From an uncultured Ruminococcus sp. (lineage in GTDB: Bacteria > Bacillota > Clostridia > Oscillospirales > Ruminococcaceae): DNA of 13,049 nucleotides. Made by a program: the position numbers and the translations under genes. Shown piece after piece: positions 1-9,000 of this stretch. A model generated the notes under the pieces. It was not told where the DNA came from and did no database searches. It was given only the letters and a program-made list of their open reading frames with translations. The number at the start of each line of letters is the position of its first letter. Position 1 is the stretch's first letter. The stretch is from positions 1 to 13,049 of the forward strand of contig CABQIF010000055.1 of assembly GCA_902464115.1 (NCBI GenBank), read 5' to 3'.

Positions 1-1
1 G

Positions 2-67
2 CCAAAGGTGGCAGAAAATGCGTTTCAGGGCAAGACATATTACAACTGGGCAACCAGAAAGGAGTAG
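2..67 (+). CDS. 3' end of an unidentified upstream gene (partial)
   Basis: The frame starting at base 2 is open to a TAG at 65-67 and encodes a 21-residue tail ending in YYNWATRKE. The gene begins before the window, so its product cannot be named. Only 2 bases separate its stop from the next start, and the ribosome binding site of the next gene lies inside its last codons, which is typical of operon packing. The frame of the next gene is also open back to base 1 but has no ATG, GTG or TTG there, so the tail read here is the more likely coding frame. The reading is plausible but rests on 22 codons. Confidence 0.55.
   Translation, partial: PKVAENAFQGKTYYNWATRKE
58..64 (+). promoter_or_regulatory. 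Ribosome binding site fixing the start at 70
   Basis: AAAGGAG sits 5 bases before the ATG at 70. It is a strong Shine-Dalgarno match and settles the start of the 111-residue protein even though its frame stays open upstream to the window edge. The site overlaps the last codons of the preceding partial gene. Confidence 0.8.
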
Positions 68-69
68 TC

Positions 70-405
70 ATGAACACGGAAACTTTAAGAAAAGCCGCAG
101 ATGTTCTCGGCATTCTCACGGATCAGCTCCGCATGATGCCGGAGGAGATCCAGGAGGACATTTGCGCTGCGGTAAGACAGTATGAAGCAAGTGACGAACT
201 TTCGGCACACAGGCAGTATGAGGAGATTGAAAAGCTGTGGCGAAAAGGGACGCTCATTCTCGGTATGCGTGAGATCGCAGAAAATACCGGCATGGACATC
301 GACCGTCTGATGCCGCTTTCTGAAAATGAAAAGCTGAATCTCATGTATGAGTATGCGATCGGTACAGAAAAAGATGAACTTGTCAGAATGGTGGAAGAAC
401 GATGA
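70..405 (+). CDS. Small unknown protein (111 aa)
   Basis: I do not recognise this family. The protein is acidic to neutral, predicted mostly helical, with no signal peptide or membrane segment, so it is probably cytoplasmic. Two stretches, around residues 9-28 (ADVLG...QL...P...Q) and 84-95 (IAENTGMDIDRL), have the spacing of short helix-turn-helix-like units. The first aligns without gaps to residues 29-47 of the next protein, with 9 of 19 residues identical, so the two small genes may be related. The start is set by a strong AAAGGAG 5 bases upstream. Its stop overlaps the next start as ATGA (402-405), implying translational coupling. Position in the operon ahead of SSB suggests an accessory role in element DNA processing or control, but no function can be assigned. 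Confidence 0.8.
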   Translation: MNTETLRKAADVLGILTDQLRMMPEEIQEDICAAVRQYEASDELSAHRQYEEIEKLWRKGTLILGMREIAENTGMDIDRLMPLSENEKLNLMYEYAIGTEKDELVRMVEER

Positions 406-710
406 AGCCGTATACCGAGGAAATGCTGCTCTTTCTATCCGAACCGGAAAGTCAGCACTATGCAAGATTGCTGTTGCCGGAAATTGCCGATGTGCTGGGC
501 GTGACAATATCACAGTTGGAAAGCAAGCCGATCGATGTACAGCTGATACTTGCACAGACATATATCAACTGCTGGCACAGCGATCATGGCAACATAAAAC
601 AAGCACTGGAACAGGCTCTGTATGTAGATGAAAAGGCTGCAAAAGAGCCTGAACCGGAAAAAGAGGAAATTTCAAATCACAGAAAACATGAAATGGAGCG
701 AACGAGATGA
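402..710 (+). CDS. Small unknown protein (102 aa)
   Basis: I do not recognise this family. Residues 1-75 look helical and globular. Residues 76-102 form a highly charged tail rich in Glu and Lys (EPEPEKEE) ending in Arg. There is no signal peptide or membrane segment. Residues 29-47 (ADVLGVTISQL...P...Q) resemble residues 10-28 of the preceding protein, hinting at a shared fold. The start ATG overlaps the preceding stop, and its own TGA at 708-710 overlaps the SSB start at 707, so all three genes are joined by ATGA junctions and are probably made in related amounts. No strong Shine-Dalgarno precedes it, which fits re-initiation after the upstream gene. The gene looks real from its packing. 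Function is unknown. Confidence 0.8.
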   Translation: MKPYTEEMLLFLSEPESQHYARLLLPEIADVLGVTISQLESKPIDVQLILAQTYINCWHSDHGNIKQALEQALYVDEKAAKEPEPEKEEISNHRKHEMERTR

Positions 711-1174
711 ATAATGTCAATTTAATGGGCAGACTTTGCGGAGAGATTGAACTGAAAAGAACACAGAACGGAAACGTCTGCACGAATTTCAGCCTTGCGG
801 TTGACCGCTATGCAAACGGAAACAAGACGACGGACTTTATCCGATGTGTTGCCTGGGGCAAGACCGCTGAGAACATCGGCAAATTCTTTCACAAGGGGGA
901 TATGCTTGCAATTCAGGGAAATATCCGAACCGGAAGCTTTACGGACAGAAACGGCAGTAAGCATTACACTACTGCGGTCTATGTGACCAACTTCTATTTT
1001 ACAGGAAACCGATCGAATCCGCAAAAGAACAACACACAGAATAACGGTTATCAGAATGGAAATTCTGCAAACTACAACAGAAATCCGTATCCGCAGAACA
1101 GCCGTCCGAATGGCCGCAGCAGTTATCAGAACGGATACTATCAGAATCCATTTGATGGCTATGAAACGCTTTGA
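707..1174 (+). CDS. ssb: Single-stranded DNA-binding protein (SSB), element-encoded
   Basis: A 155-residue SSB of the bacterial OB-fold family, which coats single-stranded DNA during replication, repair and transfer. Residues 1-100 carry the family pattern: N-V-x-L-M-G-R-L near the N-terminus, FSLAVDR at about 28-34, DFIRCVAWGKTAENI at 43-57, and a KGDMLAIQGNI strand at 63-73. Residues 101-155 are a disordered tail very rich in Asn, Gln, Tyr and Gly with repeated YQNG units. The tail ends in NPFDGYETL, without the usual acidic DDDIPF-type tip that recruits partner proteins. GGAG at 695-698 lies 8 bases before the ATG, and the start overlaps the previous stop. As chromosomal ssb normally sits between rpsF and rpsR, this copy beside the giant helicase gene is an element paralogue, probably serving conjugation or element replication. 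Confidence 0.95.
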   Translation: MNNVNLMGRLCGEIELKRTQNGNVCTNFSLAVDRYANGNKTTDFIRCVAWGKTAENIGKFFHKGDMLAIQGNIRTGSFTDRNGSKHYTTAVYVTNFYFTGNRSNPQKNNTQNNGYQNGNSANYNRNPYPQNSRPNGRSSYQNGYYQNPFDGYETL

Positions 1175-1186
1175 GAGGTGACGTAA

Positions 1187-3079
1187 ATGCCGATACAGGA
1201 AAATGAAGAAGTCAGACAGCCGCAGGGAACCGAAGCTTCTGCACATCAGAGTGAAACACTTCTGCCCATTTTCAATGCAGCTTATGACGATCACATGGAC
1301 AGGCTGGACAATTTGCAGGAACACAAGGCGGAAGTACAGGACAAGATCAGCAAGTCGGAAAACAAGATCGCCGTTCTCGAAGAAAAAGCCGCAAAACTGG
1401 AAGCTACCAATGCCATGCTCGGTGAACTGATCGACCATGGAAAGCTGCCGAAAATTGCACAGAAGATCATAGATGCCAATGCGGATAAGATCAAAGCCAT
1501 TCAGGAAAGACAGATTCCAAAATTGGAGAGCAGTATTCAAAAGAATACGGATAAGATTGCCAAACTGGACGACCGAATTGCTGTCGTAAAACTGAAAGCG
1601 GAAAAACTTCGGAATTTCAGCAATGTGATCCGTTCATTTCTGACCCCTGATCCGCAGAAACGCAGAGAACTGTTCAAGGAATCCATGGAAAATTTGCGGA
1701 ACAGCAGCAAAGGTCTGCTGTGTATCAGCATGAATGCAGAAAAGAGCAAGCTTTCCAAACTGTTTGAACAGTATGAAAAAAGTGATTCCATGGCAGAAAA
1801 ATTCAAGCTTGGTCAAAAAATCGAAGCAGTAAAATCAAGTATCTCTGCTGTAGAAGCGAAAATCCATAAGCTGGAAACTGCTCCGAAATTTCAGGAAGCA
1901 GACGACCATACGGTTGACAAGACCATTGCTCAGACCGAAAGTGAAATCGAACAGACCGATTTTCTGGCAGGCGGTGAAATTTCCGATATGGAAAAGCCAA
2001 TGGAAACGGTCACATTGGATTCAGCGGAATATCTTCGCAATGCGGAAATTTCTATGGAAGATGACCTCAATATGATCGATGGTATCATCAACAACGGCAA
2101 AAAAGAAGAACGTCCCGATGTACCGTTATTCCTCGAAGAGATCGATGTCAGCACCTGTGATGATGCCACACTGCAATCGTTTCGGGAATCTGCAAAAGCC
2201 AATATGGAATGTGCAAAGGAGATCTCGCAGGCACTCTCTCAGAATTACGACTACGAGCGATATACCCTGAATTCAGAACAGGCATTTCATGATGTGCGTG
2301 AGAAATTTTCCGACGACCGTATCGCTTTTGTGCTTGCAAATGTTCTGCAAGGGACATCAGACGGCAGAATCAGCAAGGAAGTCAAGGATTTTGCCAAAGA
2401 TACGATGCAGAATATACCGGAACTCTACACGAAAAGAAAGCTCTTTCTCAGTTCCCATGCGGGACTGATCAATCTGTTTGCGAAAACTGTCATGCAGGCA
2501 CAGCCGGAAAAACAGGTGGAGAAACAAGCAGAAAAACCAATACCGGAAAAGAAAGAACCGCAGAGAAACCGTTCGGGAATCCGCAAGATCAATCCTGGCT
2601 ATTACAGACAGATTCCACCGGAGGACAGAGTGATCACCAATGAGCCTGCAAAGGTGGGTGCAATCATCATGACAGATCTGGAAAAGCAGAAGATCCCGTT
2701 TTCAGCCGTGGAAACAGAGAAAGGCGTTACCATTACCGTTTCCAAAGAAAATGAGGGTGCTTTTCGTGCTGCAGAGGACAAGGCAAAAGATACGCACGTC
2801 CGACTGGTCAATCCCGAAGTTTTCAAGCAGATACCGCAGGCGGAAAGAGCGATTCAGCCGATGTCTGAAAAGGAAGCACAGGAAACCATGCAGAAGCTTG
2901 AAAAAGACGGGATTCCCTTTTCTGCCAGACTGGACGGTGAAAAATCAGCAGTTACGGTACGCAAGTCAGAAGCACCTGCATATTTCAGCCGCAGACAGAT
3001 GAAGAAGCTGGCTCAGGAAGTAAAAACGGAAGGTACAAAACCAAAAGAACCGAAAAACAAAGGGCAGGAACTCCGATGA
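1187..3079 (+). CDS. Coiled-coil protein with DUF3849-like segment and C-terminal repeat pair (630 aa)
   Basis: A cytoplasmic protein of element-associated type with no known activity. Residues 1-25 are a short leader. About 33-145 and 180-230 are strongly heptad-like and rich in Lys, Glu and Ala, predicting long coiled coils. Residues 260-310 are an acidic linker. About 339-438 resemble DUF3849: a Tyr-Arg-Tyr/Leu-Asn element (YERYTLN), then DDRIAFVLANVLQ and SDGRIS. After a Glu/Pro/Lys linker (439-463), two tandem copies of a module of about 72 residues follow (464-535 and 536-608), each with a helix, an IPFSA strand and an ITV/VTV strand. The same module recurs in the next protein. AGAGGTG at 1174-1180 precedes the start, and the stop overlaps the next ATG as ATGA. 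Shared modules and coupling suggest it works with the giant protein, perhaps as scaffold. The DUF assignment is from memory of the motif pattern. Confidence 0.88.
   Translation: MPIQENEEVRQPQGTEASAHQSETLLPIFNAAYDDHMDRLDNLQEHKAEVQDKISKSENKIAVLEEKAAKLEATNAMLGELIDHGKLPKIAQKIIDANADKIKAIQERQIPKLESSIQKNTDKIAKLDDRIAVVKLKAEKLRNFSNVIRSFLTPDPQKRRELFKESMENLRNSSKGLLCISMNAEKSKLSKLFEQYEKSDSMAEKFKLGQKIEAVKSSISAVEAKIHKLETAPKFQEADDHTVDKTIAQTESEIEQTDFLAGGEISDMEKPMETVTLDSAEYLRNAEISMEDDLNMIDGIINNGKKEERPDVPLFLEEIDVSTCDDATLQSFRESAKANMECAKEISQALSQNYDYERYTLNSEQAFHDVREKFSDDRIAFVLANVLQGTSDGRISKEVKDFAKDTMQNIPELYTKRKLFLSSHAGLINLFAKTVMQAQPEKQVEKQAEKPIPEKKEPQRNRSGIRKINPGYYRQIPPEDRVITNEPAKVGAIIMTDLEKQKIPFSAVETEKGVTITVSKENEGAFRAAEDKAKDTHVRLVNPEVFKQIPQAERAIQPMSEKEAQETMQKLEKDGIPFSARLDGEKSAVTVRKSEAPAYFSRRQMKKLAQEVKTEGTKPKEPKNKGQELR
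2576..3010 (+). repeat. Tandem pair of shared ~72-residue protein modules (640-type repeat, copies 1 and 2)
   Basis: Residues 464-535 and 536-608 of the 630-residue protein align with each other: N-P-x-Y/V-x-x-Q-I-P near the start, an amphipathic helix with LEK, then IPFSA, then a turn and a (I/V)TV strand followed by a short helix. The two copies are diverged at DNA level, so this is an old protein-domain duplication rather than a recent DNA repeat. Confidence 0.75.
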
Positions 3080-6000
3080 AAGTCACACCGGAACAGATCG
3101 AACGTGCCAATCTTATCAATCTCCCTGATTTCCTGAGAAGTCAGGGATTTGTCTTAAAGCCGGTCGGCAGAGAGTACATTCTGCAAGAACATGACAGCCT
3201 GCACATCAAAGATAACAAAGCCGGAGAAGTTGGAAAATGGTTTCGCTTCTCGGAAAACAGGGGCGGCAACAACATCCAGTTTGTGCAGAAATTTATGGGA
3301 CTGGACTTTGTTTCTGCGGTAGAACTTTTAAGCGATGAAAAAGCTGTTCCGTCCAGAGTTTACGATTCTATTGCACCTCCGAAGAAGCGTGAGATCACAC
3401 TGCATGAGAGTATAGATCTATCCCGAACAATGCAATATCTGCATGATGTTCGTGGATTATCTATCGCTTCTCTTGAAAAATTGACTATTGAGGAAAAATT
3501 ATCGCAGGAAGAAACGACAGGCAATGCAGTATTCAAGATATTCGATGAAAATGGCTTGCTGGTCGGAGCAGAAAAGGTCGGTACATCAGCAGATGTGCGT
3601 TTCAAATCGTTTGACAAAGGGTCGGCAAACGGTTACGGCTTTGAAATGGTCATCGGTGAACCCAAAAGCACCTATTTTTTTGAGAGTGCTATCGATGCGG
3701 TGTCATTTGCTGACCTGCACCCGGAACACAGAGATTACAGACTGGTTTCCATGGCAGGTGTAAAGCCCTCTGTGGTAACAGAAACCATGAAAAGATATGC
3801 AATACCGCCGGAGAATATCTATCTCTGCACCGATAATGACAAGGCAGGAAATGACTTTGCCGAAAAACTGATTGCTCAGTATCCTGCCATGAAAAGAGTA
3901 AGACCAAACGGAGCAAAAGACTGGAATGACATATTACAAGGGAGAATGGAAAAAATGAAGCGATACGGCAATACCTATTGGCAGGAAGCAACAGATAACC
4001 GAGATAAGACCGTTGCCATCATGCGTGAAGATACATTCAGGCAGATACAGGAAGCACTGGACAGATCAGGGCTGAACTATTGTGCATACAGTGACGGCAA
4101 AAATGCCATGGTTGCCGTCAACAGTTCCGAAGTGGACAGATTCCGAACGGTCACCGGTTTAGAGGAATCCCTTTGCAGATTGCAGAAGTCCTGCAAGGAA
4201 CATATTCCACAGGACAAGAACATCATCGGCAATACCGATTACAAATATATTCCGCAGAAAACTTATCTCAATGACGACCGTGAAACCATTCTCAAAATGG
4301 CGGAACTGGCAAACAAGGCGAACATTTCATTTTCCGCAAGAATCTATCCAAGTGGCAAGGCGGTCATGACGGTTTCGCAGGCGGACATGGCTCATATGAA
4401 TGCGATACACGAAGATGTAAAAGACATGAGAAAACCGATGATCCAGAATGCCAGACAGGCTTCTCAGGAGATCATCGGCAACAAGCCATACCGAGAGATA
4501 CAAAACCGTCAGTTTATGATCTCACCGCTGACACCGGAAAGGTATCACAAGATCGAACCAAAGCTGTTAGAACGTGGTGCAGAGTTTTCCGGTCTGATCC
4601 GTGACAGCAAAGTTATGTTTACCACGGAAAAAGAGAATGCACCGCACTTTCAGGCAATTCTTCGTCAGACCATCTGTGAAGATCAGATTCTTGAAAATTT
4701 ACGCCGTATGGAACTGAATGAACCGCAGATACAGGCTCTTTCTTCTGCCATTGAGATTGCTTCCCGAAACAACATGGCAAATGTCATTGAGAACTATGTT
4801 TCCAGTGACTATGACATCACACAGCTTGGGACAATGAATGAATTGCTGGTCGATTATCTGAATCAGAGCGATACCGGTCAGTTCCTTGATAACATCGAGC
4901 ATCTTGACCGGCTCATGTCTGCCAAACAGGAGTTTGATCTGCAAATTGCTCATCGTGAAGAATTGTTATCCGATGATGAGATTAATCTTCCGGAACTAGA
5001 TTCCATATCGTTCCGCTTTGGCGACCAAAGTAAGGAATGGTTTACCGAAAGTGATTTGCTTGCTGATTTTGTCCAGGATAATCCTGAAATGTCATTTGCC
5101 CTTGCAAATGCGGTACTTGGTTATCTCGATGAAAAACAGCATACAGAACGCAATATTGCCGGCTTAAATGCAGGTTGGTACAAGAAAACAGATTTTACAG
5201 TTACCACCATGATTGATGGACAGGAGTTCCGTCATTCCGGACGTTTTGATATTGGGGACGGTGCTGGAACAGGCGGCGGAACGCTGATCGATCACATTGA
5301 ACAGTTTGCAAAGAATGCATTGGAACAGGAGTTTTTGTACAATGAAAACGACCGTGAATCGTTGAATTATCTTCTTGACCGTGTTGTGCCTTTCTTAACG
5401 GAAAATGCAGCACTTACCGCAGAAGAGAAACAAATTTTGGACGATTTCAAGGAACAGAACCCGATTCGTACCGCTGCTGATGTAGAAATTACGGAACCAG
5501 TTCAGAGCGAACCACCTGCCATTGCAGATTCTGTGGCAAAAGCAGAAGATGATCCGACCGAAAAGACACAGAACCGTGAACCTACAGACCTTGACATTGC
5601 CAAGCAGCACATCGCAGAGTATCTCAACCGTGAATTTGGTGAACCGTCAGAGTTTTCGGATATGGCAAAGATCTCTCTTGCCTACACGACTGATGAGGAA
5701 CATAACCTCCCCATACTTGTCTATGCAGATCTGGAACAGTATAGGCTTGTATTTGAGTATGACGGTAATGTTGTCCGTGATGAGCAGTATGATTCTTTGG
5801 AAGATATGAATCAAAATGCTCTGTCGGTACTTGATTTCGATGATCTGGTATCTCTTTCTGATGATGAAATTGCGTCGGTCATTCAGGCAAAAAGTTCTGA
5901 TTTGCCGTTCGAAGTCGGCGATGAAATTGAATTTCAGGGAAAAGAGTGGCATATTGACAGTATCAATGAGAACAGAGGAAGAATCATGCTCTCACGTGAT

Positions 6001-9000
6001 ACGGATAATATCATTATGCCGCAGGAAGGACTGGAAACGTTCTTGTCTGAGGTGGTCGAATATGTTGATCGTCATGCAGATATTGAAAATCCGGAACAGC
6101 ATAATGTGGATATTCCTGATACAGCAGATAAACCCCAAAAAACTGAACCGAAATCCGATCTGCCTACTTTTGATGTGTACATCTTCGATCAGGAAAGCGG
6201 TGCAAGTTCGCCCATGCGTTGTCAGGCAAAAAACACAGAGGAAGCAAAGAAAATCGCTAACGAATATATCAAGGATTGGAATCTGGTCGATGCAGAAATT
6301 ACGGATATTCAGCTTGTGGAACAGGAAAAAGAACTTGTAAAAGAGAAATCGGTTACAGTCAAATCAGAGGAAACAGAAATTTCTAATGATACCCCACTTT
6401 TTGAGGAAGATGTCATCGCCGATGCCGGACTGGGGTTTGTTGCAGATGACAAGGAACGCAAGCCTTTTGGAAATGCAAAACAGGAATACGAACAGCTGAC
6501 ATTGTTCGGAGAAGCAGAACCGTTCAATTCGTCTGCACCTGCACAAACTGTTTCTCCTGTTCAGTATGGTGAACCGATTGCTGATGTGGATCGTTTTCAG
6601 GAATTGCACAAGGAGATCATGCGTGGAAGCGGGTTCGAGAATGGGAAATTTCGCATTGAAGCGTTTTTTCAGGAAAATCACCCAAGCACTCAGGAATTTG
6701 CTGACTTTCTGAAAAACGAGTACGGCACAGGCGGTCATACGTCTGACGGCAACATCTTCTCTGTTGACCATGATTCCAAGGGTATGCAATTTACCGTCAG
6801 AAGCAAGGAAAATGGTATCAGCAATGAAACATTTGATTTCACCTGGACGGAAGTTGCAAAGCTGACAGCAGACCTTATCAAACATGATAAGTATTTCACA
6901 CAGGACGAGATCAAACGCAGAGATCATCGTGAAAATCATGCAGAAATCGAACCTGTAGTGGAAACTGTTGACGAAAAAACTGAACCGGAAGTTAAGTCAG
7001 AAGAAAAATCGCAGAATTTCACCATAACCGATGACAATCTCGGTGAGGGCGGTGCAAAGACCAAGTTCAAAAACAATCTGCTTGCCATTCAGACATTAAA
7101 ACAGATTGAAAGTGAGGACAGAACGGCTACTTCTGAAGAACAGGAGTTCCTGTCAAAATACGTTGGCTGGGGCGGTCTTTCTCAGGCTTTCGATTCAGAA
7201 AATACACAGTGGAGCAAAGAGTTTGCCCAGCTGTCCGATGCACTGACCCCGGAAGAATATGAAGCTGCACGAAAATCTGTTCTCGACAGTTTTTTCACCG
7301 CTCCTGCGATCATTGACGGTATTTATGAAGCACTTGAAAAGTTTGGCTTTGCAGGTGGTAATATTCTTGAACCGTCCTGCGGTGTTGGCAACTTCATTGG
7401 AAAAATGCCGTCGGAAATAGCAGGACAGACAGCCGTCTATGGTGTTGAGATTGATTCCGTCAGCGGACGAATTGCAAAACAGCTTTATCCCGATGCCGAT
7501 ATTCAGATAACCGGTTTTGAAAATACCAATTTTCAGAATGGCTCTTTTGATGTGGCAGTGGGCAATGTGCCATTTGGTGATCTGAACTTTCCGGATAAAC
7601 AGTATGGCACGACCAAACTGCATGATTTCTTCTTTGCTCAGACATTAGATAAGGTAAAAGAGGGCGGAATCGTTGCTTTTGTTACATCGAAAGGAACGCT
7701 CGACAAGAAAGATGAGAGCTTCCGCAGACAATTAGCAGAAAAGGCAGATCTGGTCGGTGCTGTCCGTCTGCCGAATACCGCCTTTAAGGCAAATGCAGGC
7801 ACGGAAGTGACATCGGATATTCTCTTTTTACAGAAACGCTCTGCACCGCCGGAAGAATTGCCGGAATGGATACATCTCGGTAAGACAGAGGACGGACTCA
7901 GAGTAAACAGCTACTTTGCTGAAAATCCCGAAATGGTACTTGGTACGATTGTAGAGGGCAACAAGCTTTACGGCAGAAATGACGATACGATGTGTATCCC
8001 CATAGAGGGTGCAGACCTCCGTCAGCAGATACACGAAGCGGTACAGAAAATGGACACGCAGATCTCCTCTGTGAAAACAAATGAAGTATTCCGTTTCAGT
8101 GACAGGCAGGTCACAATGACCGCTGCTGAACTCCGTCCGTTCAGCTTTTTCAAAGATGATAAGGGCGATATTTACCTCAAGGGCGGAGAACACAAACTGG
8201 GAGGATTTGATGTTTCCAAAGTAATGGATACCAAATCAAAGGACTACGGCCGCATGACCGCATTTATCGATTTGCGTGATACGGTGCGTGAACTTCTCAA
8301 GGTACAGGCAGATGACAAACCGGAAAATGAGATTCAGGCGGTACAGCAGAAGCTTTCCAAACAGTATGATGACTTCTACAAGAAATACGGACTTTTGCAC
8401 AGCCGTAAAAATCGTCAGGTTTTGCGTGATGATTGTTCCTACAACCTGTTGCTTACGCTGGAAAAGGAAATCGACAAGGACAAGCTGGTCGCAAAGTCGG
8501 ATATTTTCACCAAGCGTACCGTCAGACCGTCCAAACCGATCGATCATGTGGATACGGCACTGGAAGCACTTGCGATCTCTATGGCGGAAACGGCAAAGGT
8601 TGACCTTGCTTACATGAGCAAGCTGACCGATATGTCGCAGGAATTGCTGATCTCAGAGTTAAAGGGAGAGATCTTTCTTGTACCGAATACAGGAGAATAT
8701 CAGTCGGCAAGTGAGTATCTGTCCGGTGACATTCGTCAGAAGCTGGACATTGCGGCAAACTTTGCAGAAACGGACAGCCGTTTTGCTGAAAATGTCATGG
8801 CACTGGAAAAGGCGATGCCGGAACCGTTAAAGGCTGGCGATATTGATGTGAAGATCGGTGCGACATGGATTCCGAAAGAACTGTATCAGCAGTTCATGTA
8901 TGAATTGTTCCAGACACCGAGAGAAAACCGTGCGGACGTAAAGAAAGCGTTCTGGGTGAAACCGAAAGATATTACGGTGGACTACTCCGAACACACCAAC

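Noticed and set aside
1..69. Upstream extension of the 111-residue protein, whose frame is open to the window edge
   Set aside because: No start codon lies in that frame in the window, a strong Shine-Dalgarno precedes the ATG at 70, and another frame gives a plausible gene end at 67.
722..1540. Open frame of 272 codons on the minus strand across ssb and the start of the next gene
   Set aside because: It lies wholly antisense to well-supported genes, has no recognisable domain and an odd hydrophobic/Cys-rich composition typical of antisense frames.
4222..4668. Recent DNA-level duplication in the giant gene
   Set aside because: Copies resemble each other only at protein level, with just short DNA matches near the IIGN codons, so this is an old domain repeat.
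5816..6340. Open frame of 174 codons on the plus strand inside the giant gene
   Set aside because: It is a +2 shadow of a continuous, motif-bearing gene, with Arg/Ser/Met-rich low-quality protein and no ribosome binding logic.
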